Assembly: GCF_016756395.1 (NCBI RefSeq)
Contig: NZ_AP018365.1
Coordinates: forward strand, 1,488,001-1,552,000
DNA length: 64,000 nt
Reading direction: 5' to 3'
Source: Streptomyces sp. SN-593
Lineage (GTDB): Bacteria > Actinomycetota > Actinomycetes > Streptomycetales > Streptomycetaceae
The notes beneath the pieces were generated by a model that saw only the letters and a program-made list of their open reading frames with translations, ran no database searches and had not been told where the DNA came from. Position 1 is the stretch's first letter; every line of letters begins with the position of its first letter. Below are positions 25,059 to 32,963 of this stretch, in pieces. The position numbers were made by a program, and so were the translations under genes.

Positions 25059-25732
25059 CGCGCCGCTCGCTTCTCCCCGACCAGAGCGACGACCTGCTCG
25101 ACGACCTGGTCGAGGGTGAGCTCGCTGGTGTCGACCTCCACGGCGTCGTCGGCCTTGGCCAGCGGCGAGGTCTTGCGGCCGGAGTCGGCGGCGTCGCGCC
25201 GGACCAGGGCCGCCTGGGTGTCGGCGACGGACTGGGCGCCCTTCAGTTCGCCGCTGCGGCGCGCGGCGCGGACCTCGGCGGAGGCGGTGAGGTAGATCTT
25301 GACGGTGGCGTCGGGCAGCACGGTGGTGCCGATGTCACGACCCTCGACCACGATGCCGGCGGGCGCGGCGGCGGCACAGGCGCGCTGGATCTCGACCATC
25401 CGGGTCCGCACCTCGGGCACGGCGCTCACCGCGCTGACCGCGGCGGTGACCTCCTGGGTGCGGATCGGGCCGGAGGCGTCCACGCCGTCCACGGTGATCG
25501 CGGGGGCGGCCGGGTCGGTGCCGGACACGATCGCGGGCTTGCCCGCCTGGTCGGCCACGGCCGCCGCGTCGTCGACGTCCACGCCGTTGGCCAGCATCCA
25601 CCAGGTGATCGCGCGGTACTGCGCGCCCGTGTCGAGGTAGCTGAGGCCGAGCCGGGACGCGACCGCCCGGGACGTGCTGGACTTGCCCGTGCCGGAGGGG
25701 CCGTCGATCGCGACGATCACCGGATTTGACAC
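25055..25732 (-). CDS. cmk: cytidylate kinase
   Basis: A 225-residue kinase that phosphorylates CMP and dCMP. The P-loop is IDGPSGTGKSS near the N-terminus (about 8-18). Other family marks are YLDTGAQYRAITWWML, VEGRDIGTTVLPDA and KIYLTASAEVRAARR. The GTG at 25732 places the P-loop at the correct distance from the start, and the frame upstream has no homology. It follows tyrA on the same strand after a 147-base gap that contains a stem-loop. Confidence 0.96.
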   Translation of the reverse strand: MSNPVIVAIDGPSGTGKSSTSRAVASRLGLSYLDTGAQYRAITWWMLANGVDVDDAAAVADQAGKPAIVSGTDPAAPAITVDGVDASGPIRTQEVTAAVSAVSAVPEVRTRMVEIQRACAAAAPAGIVVEGRDIGTTVLPDATVKIYLTASAEVRAARRSGELKGAQSVADTQAALVRRDAADSGRKTSPLAKADDAVEVDTSELTLDQVVEQVVALVGEKRAAR

Positions 25733-25818
25733 AGCGGATGGCCTTCCTCGTGCACGGATGCGGGTACGGGCGGGCCGGCGGGGTGGCCGGATGCCATCCC
25801 TCAAGGTTACCGGCCCCC

Positions 25819-25839
25819 CGGGTGGCCCAGCGCCACCCG
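25819..25839 (-). terminator. stem-loop between tyrA and cmk
   Basis: CGGGTGGC (25819-25826) and GCCACCCG (25832-25839) form a perfect 8-bp stem with a 5-base loop. It lies 40 bases past the tyrA stop and could terminate or attenuate readthrough into cmk. Confidence 0.45.
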
Positions 25840-25879
25840 TGCCAAGGGGCACGGGGCACGGGGCGGCACCGGACAGGAC

Positions 25880-26965
25880 CTACGGCCGCAGCGCCCAGCC
25901 GCGCTCCCGCAGCGCCGCCGACAGCACCGGGGCGCTGCGCGGCTCGACCGTGAGGTGCACCAGACCCGCCTGCTGGCCGGTGGAGTGCTCGATCCGCACG
26001 TCCTCGATGTTGACGCCCGCGGCGCCGGCGTCCGCGAAGAGCCTGGCCAGCTCGCCGGGCTGGTCGCCGATGAGCACCCCGACGCTCTCGTACGGCTTGG
26101 GGGCGGCGCCGTGCTTGCCGGGGACCTTGGCGCGGCCGGCGTTGCCGCGGCGCAGGACGTCCTCGATGCCGGCCGCGCCCTCGCGCCGCTTGCCGTCGTC
26201 GGCGGACTGCAGGGCCCGCAGCGCGCTGACGGTCCCGGCCAGGTCGTTCGCCAGGTCGTCGAGGACGTCGGCGACCGGGCCGGGGTTGGCCGCGAGGATG
26301 TCCATCCACATGCCCGGCTCGGACCCGGCGACCCGGGTGACGTCGAGGATGCCCTGCCCGCACAGGCGGACGGCGGCGTCCTCCGCGTGCTCCAGCCGGG
26401 CGGCGACCATGCTGGAGACGAGCTGCGGGGTGTGCGAGACCAGCGCGACCGCGCGGTCGTGCGCGTCGGCGTCCATCACGACCGGGACCGCGCGGCACAG
26501 GGCGACCAGCTCCAGCGCGAGGTTGAGCACCTCGGTGTCGGTGCCGGCCGTGGGGGTGAGCACCCAGGGGCGGCCCTCGAAGAGTTCGGCGGCGGCCGCC
26601 AGCGGGCCGGAGCGCTCCCGTCCGGCCATGGGGTGGGTGCCGATGTAGCGGGTGAGGTCGCAGCCCAGGGCGACCAGTTCCCGGCGCGGACCGCCCTTGA
26701 CGCTGGCCACGTCCAGGTAGCCGCGGCCCAGGCCGTCGCGGATCGCCCCGGCGAGGGTGACGGCCACGTGGGCGGGCGGGACCGCGACGACCACGAGGTC
26801 CACGGGCCGCGGCGGCTGCCCCGAGCTGCCCGCGCCGAGCGCCTCGGCGGTACGGGCGGCGGATTCGTCGTGGTCCGTCAGGTACACGTCGACGCCGCGG
26901 CCGCTGAGCGCGAGTGCGGCGGACGTGCCCATCAGGCCGGTTCCGATGACGAGGGCGGTCCTCAC
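25880..26965 (-). CDS. tyrA: prephenate dehydrogenase
   Basis: A 361-residue NAD(P)-dependent enzyme of tyrosine biosynthesis. The Rossmann motif is GTGLMGTS (about 8-15). GTHPMAGRERSGP is the typical prephenate contact, and HTPQLVSSMVAARL lies in the helical dimerisation domain. An ACT-type domain is at about 285-360 (GVLIGDQPGELARLFADAG), suggesting feedback by an aromatic amino acid. The GTG at 26965 gives the family-typical start VRTALVIGTG. The leader upstream contains three 18-bp tandem repeats. tyrA beside cmk is a frequent actinobacterial arrangement. Confidence 0.94.
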   Translation of the reverse strand: MRTALVIGTGLMGTSAALALSGRGVDVYLTDHDESAARTAEALGAGSSGQPPRPVDLVVVAVPPAHVAVTLAGAIRDGLGRGYLDVASVKGGPRRELVALGCDLTRYIGTHPMAGRERSGPLAAAAELFEGRPWVLTPTAGTDTEVLNLALELVALCRAVPVVMDADAHDRAVALVSHTPQLVSSMVAARLEHAEDAAVRLCGQGILDVTRVAGSEPGMWMDILAANPGPVADVLDDLANDLAGTVSALRALQSADDGKRREGAAGIEDVLRRGNAGRAKVPGKHGAAPKPYESVGVLIGDQPGELARLFADAGAAGVNIEDVRIEHSTGQQAGLVHLTVEPRSAPVLSAALRERGWALRP

Positions 26966-26990
26966 GAAGGGTGTCCTTGCGGGTGCGGGG

Positions 26991-27043
26991 GCGGATGTAC
27001 GGGCGGAAGCGGATGCACGGGTGGGAGCGGTTGCACGGGTGGA
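26991..27043. repeat. three tandem 17-18 bp repeats in the tyrA leader
   Basis: Units begin at 26991, 27009 and 27027 and share GCGG-T-G-ACGGG-GG. They lie 26-78 bases upstream of the tyrA GTG, so they may sit in its promoter or untranslated leader. Whether they have a role is unknown. Confidence 0.6.
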
Positions 27044-27360
27044 GCGGCCGCGAGCGGCGGGGGCGGAAGGCCGGCGGACGGGCGCCGGGTCGGCGCGGGG
27101 AGCAGCCGCGGGCCGGGGTGCGGCGCGGCGGCGGTACGACCGGGTGGCGGTCCCCGTCCAGCCTAAGGGCTGTCCCGTCGGGCGGAGGCGGCCGGCACCG
27201 CGGGCCGGGACGGGCCGGGTCGTAACGCGCCGGGGGCGTACCAGGGCGGCGGGCGGTCCCGGCTCCCCCGCGGCACCATGCGTCCCGTAGCCCGCGTACC
27301 GACCCGCGCGGAACACGAAAAGTGCGCGCGCGAGCCGGCCGGATGGCCATAATCGCCCTC

Positions 27361-28116
27361 ATGCGCGAATCGCTGGGGGACGACGTGGGGCACGGACTGG
27401 TCACGGACCACACGGTCTACGCGTGCGTGATGGGCTCGCGCGCCTTCGGGCTGGCCACCGACGACAGCGACATCGACCGGCGCGGGGTGTTCGTCGCGCC
27501 CACCCCGCTGTTCTGGCGGCTGGACAAGCCGCCCACCCACGTCACGGGACCGCTGGACGAGCAGTTCTCCTGGGAGCTGGAGCGGTTCTGCGTGCTCGCG
27601 CTGCGCGGCAACCCCAACGTCCTGGAGTGCCTGCACTCCCCCCTGGTCGAGTACGCCGACGCGACCGGCCGCGAACTGCTCGCGCTGCGCGGCGCCTTCC
27701 TCTCCCGCCGCGCCGAGGCGGCGCTCCGCGGGTACGCCGTCCAGCAGCTCGGCAGGCTGGAGGCGGACCTGCGCGCCCACCGGCGGCCGCGCTGGAAGCA
27801 CGGCATGCACCTGCTGCGGCTGCTGCTGAGCTGCCGTGACCTGCTGCGCACCGGCCGGCTCAGCATCGACGCGGGCCCATACCGCGACCGCCTGCTGGCG
27901 GTCAAGCGCGGCGAGCTGGCCTGGGACGAGGTACGGGCGTGGACGCGCGCCCTCACCGAGGAGATCGACGCGGCCGCCACCCGTACCGCGCTGCCGGACG
28001 AGCCGGACGTGACCCGGGTCGAGGACTTCCTGATCCGCGTGCGCGGCGCCTCCGCCGCCCCTGACCTGGCACCGCGCTCCCCGGCGCTGTCGCCGGTCCC
28101 CCGCTCCTTCCCGTAG
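27361..28116 (+). CDS. nucleotidyltransferase domain protein (COG3541/YcgL type)
   Basis: A 251-residue member of the DNA polymerase beta superfamily of nucleotidyltransferases. The active-site signature is GSRAFG (25-30) followed by D37 and D39 in TDDSDIDRRG. The conserved segments NPNVLECLHSPLVEY and RWKHGMHLLRLLLSCRDLL suit the COG3541 group. Its activity and target are unknown; some relatives sit in RNA-repair loci. An in-frame ATG at 27343 would add six residues. It lies tail-to-tail with a second, divergent relative. Confidence 0.82.
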   Translation: MRESLGDDVGHGLVTDHTVYACVMGSRAFGLATDDSDIDRRGVFVAPTPLFWRLDKPPTHVTGPLDEQFSWELERFCVLALRGNPNVLECLHSPLVEYADATGRELLALRGAFLSRRAEAALRGYAVQQLGRLEADLRAHRRPRWKHGMHLLRLLLSCRDLLRTGRLSIDAGPYRDRLLAVKRGELAWDEVRAWTRALTEEIDAAATRTALPDEPDVTRVEDFLIRVRGASAAPDLAPRSPALSPVPRSFP

Positions 28117-28129
28117 GTACGCGCGGGTC

Positions 28130-28957
28130 TCAGACGGCGGCCTCGCGGGTGCGGACGACCAGGTCGTGGAGCGCGTCCTGGGCGCTCGGGTGCTCCGGGA
28201 GCCGGGAGGCGCCCTGGGCGGCGGTCAGGGCACCGTGCAGGGCCGCCACGTCGCCGGCGAGGCGTACGGAGGGCAGCTCGGGGGTCGGGCCGTGCTCGGC
28301 CTCGGCCTTGGCGGCGACCAGGTCGGGCAGGTAGGCCGGGGCTTCCGGCACCTCCTCGACGAGGGTGGGCAGGTGGGCCAGCACCCGGCCGGTGCGCATC
28401 AGGTGGATGCCGGTGAGCAGGCCCCGGAACGTGTACAGGAGCGGCTTGAGCTCGCCGTTCTTCTCGTGCAGGCGCCACTGGGTGGTGGCGAACCCGCGGT
28501 AGTGGTGGGCGTGGCCCGCCGTGACCGCTCCGGGCGCCAGGGCGGTGAGCTCGGCGTGGACCGCCGTGGTGTGGACGACCAGCGGCGAGAGCAGTTGTTC
28601 CAGCACGTAGCCGTTGCGGCGCAGCATCAGCCGGGCGAACTTCAGCAGGTCGTGGGTGACCAGGTCCAGGTCGAGGCCGTCGCGCTGCCACATCCGGGTC
28701 CGCGTCGGTTCGCCCTCGCGCAGGCCGATGACCTCGCGCAGGCGCAGCAGGTGCACGCCGCGCAGGTCCACGTCGGAGTCCCGGGACGGGAACCCGTACA
28801 GGTGGGCGCCGGAGACGGTGGCGAACAGCAGCTCGGGGCCGGCGCCGAGCAGGTCGGCGACGGCCGGGGCGAGGTCGGGCACCTGTGCGGCCGCGAGCGC
28901 GGACAGGGAGGCGACGGGCACGGCGGGGGAGGTCGCGGAGGCGGGGGGCGTGGTCAC
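28130..28957 (-). CDS. second nucleotidyltransferase domain protein (COG3541/YcgL type)
   Basis: A 275-residue paralogue of the gene on its 3' side. The active-site segment is SGAHLYGFPSRDSDVDLRG, with the two Asp residues at about 62 and 64; the usual GS pair is replaced by SG. Further shared parts are GYVLEQLLSPLVV, then HYRGFATTQWRLH and KPLLYTFRGLLTGIHLM. The GTG at 28957, preceded by GGATGGA, is preferred. The frame is open to an ATG at 29023, which has a less convincing N-terminus. Only 13 bases separate it from the other nucleotidyltransferase. Confidence 0.8.
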   Translation of the reverse strand: MTTPPASATSPAVPVASLSALAAAQVPDLAPAVADLLGAGPELLFATVSGAHLYGFPSRDSDVDLRGVHLLRLREVIGLREGEPTRTRMWQRDGLDLDLVTHDLLKFARLMLRRNGYVLEQLLSPLVVHTTAVHAELTALAPGAVTAGHAHHYRGFATTQWRLHEKNGELKPLLYTFRGLLTGIHLMRTGRVLAHLPTLVEEVPEAPAYLPDLVAAKAEAEHGPTPELPSVRLAGDVAALHGALTAAQGASRLPEHPSAQDALHDLVVRTREAAV

Positions 28958-29057
28958 GGGTCCATCCAAGCCGCGGGCGGTGACGGGTGTCGAGGCGGGG
29001 TGGGCGAGGAGCGCGGCGAGCACGGGCGCGGGCGGCGGACGGGACGGGCGGCGGCGG

Positions 29058-29100
29058 CCCGGGTAAGGGGCCGCCGCCTGGAGCGCGCCCCTTACCCGGG
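29058..29100 (-). terminator. terminator of the scpA-scpB-rluB unit
   Basis: CCCGGGTAAGGGGC (29058-29071) and GCCCCTTACCCGGG (29087-29100) form a perfect 14-bp stem with a 15-base loop, starting 14 bases beyond the rluB stop codon. This is the strongest terminator-like structure of the segment. Confidence 0.75.
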
Positions 29101-29113
29101 GCGGCCGCTCGTC

Positions 29114-30217
29114 CTAGAGGTCGACCTCGCGCATCAGCATCCCGACCTCGGTGTTGGTGAGGCGGCGCAGCCAGCCGGACTTCTGGTCGCCGAGCGGGAT
29201 CGGCCCGAAGCTGGTGCGCACCAGCTTGTCGACGGGGAAGCCCGCCTCGGCCAGCATGCGGCGCACGATGTGCTTGCGGCCCTCGTGGAGGGTCACCTCG
29301 ACCAGGTAGTTCTTGCCGGTGTTGTGCACGATCCGGAAGTGGTCGGCGCGCGCCCAGCCGTCCTCCAGCTCGATGCCGCTCTTGAGCTGCTTGCCCAGGT
29401 CGCGGGGCAACGGGCCCTGGATCGCGGCGAGGTAGGTCTTCTGCACGCCGTAGCGCGGGTGGGTCAGCCGGTGGGCCAGCTCGCCGTGGTTGGTGAGCAG
29501 GATCAGGCCCTCGGTCTCGGTGTCGAGCCGGCCGACGTGGAAGAGCCGGGTGTCGCGGTTGGTGACGTAGTCCCCGAGGCACTGCCGCCCGTCGGGGTCC
29601 TCCATCGTGGACACGACGCCGGCCGGCTTGTTCAGCGCGAAGAACAGGTACGACTGCGTGGCGACGGTGAGCCCGTCGACCTTCACCTCGTCGCGGTCGG
29701 GGTCGACCCGCATGCCCTGCTCGGTGACGATCTCGCCGTTCACCTCGACGCGGTGCTGCTCGATCAGCTCCTCGCACGCCCGGCGCGACCCCATGCCGGC
29801 CCTGGCCAGCACCTTCTGCAGCCGCTCGCCCTCCTGCTCGGCGCCGGGGAACGTCTTGGGCGTCTTGACCTGCGGCTTGTTGTGGCGCTCGCGGTTGCGC
29901 TGCTCGATCTGGGCGTCGAGCTCGCGCGGCCGCGCCGGGACCGGCTTGCGGCCGCGGTTGCCGGTCGGCCGGGCGCCGGGCTTCGCACCGCCCGCGTCCT
30001 TGGTACGGGGCATGCCGCCGGGCTTGTTCGCACCGGACTGCCCGGTGCCGCCGACGTCGTAGCGGCGCTCCTCCGGACGCGGCTTGCGGGGGCGCTCCGG
30101 CTGGTCGCCGCGCCGGCCGCCCGCAGAACCGCCGGCGGAACGGCCGGCGGAGCCGCCACCGCCACTGCCGCCGCGGGGTTTCCGGTTGCCGCCGCTGTTC
30201 CTGTCGCTGCTTCGCAT
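29114..30217 (-). CDS. rluB: 23S rRNA pseudouridine synthase RluB
   Basis: A 367-residue enzyme of the RsuA/RluB family. The first about 125 residues are low-complexity Gly/Ser/Arg/Lys-rich sequence that could add RNA affinity. An S4 RNA-binding domain follows (about 130-175, LQKVLARAGMGSRRACEELI). The catalytic domain has the family motif GRLDTETEGLILLTN, with the nucleophilic Asp near residue 232. The ATG (30215-30217) shares one base with the scpB stop codon, so it is cotranscribed with scpB. The scpA-scpB-rluB order is conserved in actinobacteria and firmicutes. Confidence 0.93.
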   Translation of the reverse strand: MRSSDRNSGGNRKPRGGSGGGGSAGRSAGGSAGGRRGDQPERPRKPRPEERRYDVGGTGQSGANKPGGMPRTKDAGGAKPGARPTGNRGRKPVPARPRELDAQIEQRNRERHNKPQVKTPKTFPGAEQEGERLQKVLARAGMGSRRACEELIEQHRVEVNGEIVTEQGMRVDPDRDEVKVDGLTVATQSYLFFALNKPAGVVSTMEDPDGRQCLGDYVTNRDTRLFHVGRLDTETEGLILLTNHGELAHRLTHPRYGVQKTYLAAIQGPLPRDLGKQLKSGIELEDGWARADHFRIVHNTGKNYLVEVTLHEGRKHIVRRMLAEAGFPVDKLVRTSFGPIPLGDQKSGWLRRLTNTEVGMLMREVDL

Positions 30218-30945
30218 CAAGGTTCCGTAATCGAGGTGATCGAGGTCGAGGTCGTCGGTGGATCGTCCGGGGCGTCGGGGTCGAAGGACGGGAGCCCTTC
30301 CGCGGACTCCGCCTCGACCGCTTCCGCCTCCGGCAGGAACGGGGCGAGCTCGGGCAGCTCGTCGAGGCTGCGCAGGCCCATGCGTTCCAGGAAGTAGTTC
30401 GTCGTCCCGTACAGGATCGCACCTGTCTCGGGTTCCGTCCCACCTTCCTCCACCAGCCCGCGCTGGAGCAGGGTGCGCATGACCCCGTCGCAGTTCACTC
30501 CGCGCACCGCCGAGACCCGGGACCGGCTCACCGGCTGCCGGTACGCCACCACCGCCAGCGTCTCCAGCGCGGCCTGGGTCAGCCGGGCCTGCTGGCCGTC
30601 CAGCACGAAGCTCTCCACCGCCGGCGAGAAGGCCGGGCGGGTGTAGAACCGCCAGCCCCCCGCGACCAGCCGCAGGTCGAAGCCCCTGCCGTCGCGGGTG
30701 TAGTCGTCGGACAGCTCGCGCAGCGCCCTGCCGACCGCTCGGCGCGGCCGGCCCAGCACCTTGGCGAGGTGCTCCTCGGTCGCGGGCTCGTCCACCACCA
30801 TCAGCACGGCCTCCAGCGCCGGCTTGAGCTCCAGTTCGGCGGTCGCGGCCGCGAGCAGCCCGGTCGGGGCGGCGTCGTCGGGGACGGGGGCGGGCACGGG
30901 GGCGCCCGCGGCGGCCCGCGTGAGGTCGGTCACGTCGGTCATCAC
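30217..30945 (-). CDS. scpB: segregation and condensation protein ScpB
   Basis: A 242-residue subunit of the SMC-ScpAB condensin complex. The two winged-helix domains span about 38-195, with LEAVLMVVDEPATEEHLAKVLG and AALETLAVVAYRQPVSRSRVSAVRGVN in pieces typical of ScpB. The C-terminal tail is acidic and Ser/Thr-rich. The GTG at 30945 overlaps the scpA stop codon (GTGA); an ATG is the second codon. ScpB dimers bind ScpA, and the complex organises the chromosome. Confidence 0.93.
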   Translation of the reverse strand: MMTDVTDLTRAAAGAPVPAPVPDDAAPTGLLAAATAELELKPALEAVLMVVDEPATEEHLAKVLGRPRRAVGRALRELSDDYTRDGRGFDLRLVAGGWRFYTRPAFSPAVESFVLDGQQARLTQAALETLAVVAYRQPVSRSRVSAVRGVNCDGVMRTLLQRGLVEEGGTEPETGAILYGTTNYFLERMGLRSLDELPELAPFLPEAEAVEAESAEGLPSFDPDAPDDPPTTSTSITSITEP

Positions 30946-32171
30946 TGCTCTCCCTTCCCGGCCGCGCCGGGGTCGTCGGTGTCACCGGCGGACGAGCCGC
31001 CCCCGGTGGGCACGCCTCCGGCAGGCGCGCCCGTGCCGGCCGGACCGCTTCCGGTACGCGCGCCACCGGGGCGGCCGGGCGCCGGGGCGGCCTCCTGGTC
31101 GAACTCGTCGGTCACCAGCGGCGCCGTGTCCTCGGTGGCGCCCGTCCACCGCACCTGGAGCACGCCGAGCGCCTCCTCCTGGTCCAGCGCGACCGCCTTC
31201 TCCCGGTACAGCTCCAGCAGCGCCAGGAAGCGCGCCACGACCGTGAGGGTGTCCGCCGCGTCGGCGGTCAGCTCCCCGAAGCTCGCCGCACCGCGCTCGC
31301 GCAGCAGCGCGATCACGTGCTCGGCCTGTTCGCGCACGCTCACCAGCGGCGCGTGGATGTGGTCCACGTACACCTGCGGCCTCGGCTTGGGCTGCATCGC
31401 CTTGACCGCGAGCCGGGCGAACCGCTCGGGACCGATGCCCAGCACCACCTCCGGCAGCAACTCCGCGTGCTGGGGCTCCAGTCCGACGGTGCGCGGGTGG
31501 CGCAGCGCCTCCTGCTCCAGCCGCTCCGCGAAGATCGCGGCGATCTGCTTGTACGCGCGGTACTGGAGCAGCCGGGCGAACAGCAGGTCGCGCGCCTCCA
31601 GCAGGGCGAGGTCCGCCTCGTCCTCCACCTCGGCCGCGGGCAGCAGCCGGGCCGCCTTGAGGTCCAGCAGCGTGGCCGCGACCACCAGGAACTCCGTGGT
31701 CTGGTCGAGATCCCAGTCCGCGCCCATGGAGCGGAGGTGCGCCATGAACTCGTTGGTGACCTTCGACAGGGCGATCTCGGTCACGTCGAGGCGGTGCTTG
31801 GCGATCAGTTGGAGCAGCAGGTCGAACGGCCCCTCGAAGTTGGCGAGCCGGACGGTGAACCGGTCGCCGCTCCCCCCGGGTTCGGCGTCCCCGGGTTCGG
31901 TGGCCCCGGGTTCGGCGTCCTCGGGTGCTCCCCCGGGTTCTGCCGCGTCTCCCGGGCCGGCCTCGGCGCCCTCCGCCGCCGTTTCCGGCACGGACCCATG
32001 CTCCGGCACCGACGCATGTTCCGGGGCCGCCGGCTCCGCTGCCGCGGCAGGCTCCGGCTCCCCTTCCGCGGCGGACCGCGGTTCCGGGGCGGCCTCCGGC
32101 TCCGACGCCGCGACGGCGGCGGCGGCGCCGCGTCCGAGGCTGCGGCGGGGGGTGGCGGGTGAGGTAGGCAT
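30942..32171 (-). CDS. scpA: segregation and condensation protein ScpA
   Basis: A 409-residue kleisin subunit of the SMC complex. The kleisin part starts near residue 103 (FTVRLANFEGPFDLLLQLIA), the SMC-neck-binding helix. The C-terminal winged helix around 295-345 contains VARFLALLELYREKAV. The first 100 residues are a long Ala/Glu/Pro-rich disordered extension, and the last 55 are Gly/Pro-rich; both are longer than in firmicutes. It follows the ParA-like and RHH-like genes on the same strand after 168 bases. Confidence 0.93.
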   Translation of the reverse strand: MPTSPATPRRSLGRGAAAAVAASEPEAAPEPRSAAEGEPEPAAAAEPAAPEHASVPEHGSVPETAAEGAEAGPGDAAEPGGAPEDAEPGATEPGDAEPGGSGDRFTVRLANFEGPFDLLLQLIAKHRLDVTEIALSKVTNEFMAHLRSMGADWDLDQTTEFLVVAATLLDLKAARLLPAAEVEDEADLALLEARDLLFARLLQYRAYKQIAAIFAERLEQEALRHPRTVGLEPQHAELLPEVVLGIGPERFARLAVKAMQPKPRPQVYVDHIHAPLVSVREQAEHVIALLRERGAASFGELTADAADTLTVVARFLALLELYREKAVALDQEEALGVLQVRWTGATEDTAPLVTDEFDQEAAPAPGRPGGARTGSGPAGTGAPAGGVPTGGGSSAGDTDDPGAAGKGEQ

Positions 32172-32339
32172 CGTGAGCAGGCTACTCGCCGGCGCGGGTC
32201 GGACCCGGTGCCTGCGACGGGAGCCGCGCGGGCTCAGGTGTGCGGTCGGAGGCGGCGGGAGCCGCGCCGCCTGCGGTCGGACCGGCGCACGGTCCGGGCG
32301 CTTCGGTGGCCGGGCACCGCGTGCGGTCCCGTGGACGGG

Positions 32340-32963
32340 TCAGCGGCCGCGCAGGCGGCGGACCAGGATGCTGGCGTCCCCGCGCGACTCGAGGTCGGCG
32401 AGGACCACGGCGACGGCCTCGCGGACGATCCGGCCGCGGTCGATGGCCAGCCCGTGTTCGCCGCGCAGCACCAGCCGGGCGTGTTCGAGGTCCATCAGCT
32501 CCTCCGCGGAGACGTAGACCGTGATCTTCTCGTCGTGGCGTTCGCGCCCGCTGGGGCGGCGGTTCTGCCGGGGCGCCTTGCGCCGCGCGGGCGCGGCGGG
32601 TTGGGGCGTCGCGGTGATCGGGGGCGGGGTGGGCTTCTGCGAGGTGACGGTCGCGGTGGCCACCGGGGGCGTGACCGTGGCGGCGGCCTGCACCGTGCCG
32701 CCGCGCTCGGGGCCGCGCTCCCCGGTCGGACGGCGCTGGCCGGGCGGCACGGGGTGCGCGCCGTCGCGGCCGCCGTGCTCGTCGGCGGGCGCGGACACCG
32801 CGCCGTTGGCCGTGGGGGCGGCGGGCGCGGCGCCGCCTGCCTGCGAGCCCGGGCCGCCGGAGCGCGCGTCGGCGTCCGCCTCTGCGCCGTGGGACGGCGA
32901 GGGTGCCTGGAGCGACGCACCACCGGTGGTCCGGAACAGCTCGTCGGCCCCCGGCAGACTCAC
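32340..32963 (-). CDS. probable ribbon-helix-helix protein paired with ParA
   Basis: A 207-residue protein. The first about 140 residues are a low-complexity linker beginning VSLPGADELFRTTGG. The C-terminal 65 residues are well ordered: KITVYVSAEELMDLEHARLV followed by DRGRIVREAVAVVLADL. A short strand plus two helices is compatible with a ribbon-helix-helix DNA-binding fold, as in ParG/CopG partners of ParA. Its GTG (32961-32963) overlaps the ParA TGA, so they are translationally coupled. The DNA-binding role is an inference from secondary structure and context; a ParB-type HTH is not present. Confidence 0.7.
   Translation of the reverse strand: MSLPGADELFRTTGGASLQAPSPSHGAEADADARSGGPGSQAGGAAPAAPTANGAVSAPADEHGGRDGAHPVPPGQRRPTGERGPERGGTVQAAATVTPPVATATVTSQKPTPPPITATPQPAAPARRKAPRQNRRPSGRERHDEKITVYVSAEELMDLEHARLVLRGEHGLAIDRGRIVREAVAVVLADLESRGDASILVRRLRGR

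Noticed and set aside
27160..27200. second MITE-like end near GGGCTGTCCCGTC
   Set aside because: It resembles other Streptomyces repeat ends only loosely and no partner inverted repeat was found nearby.
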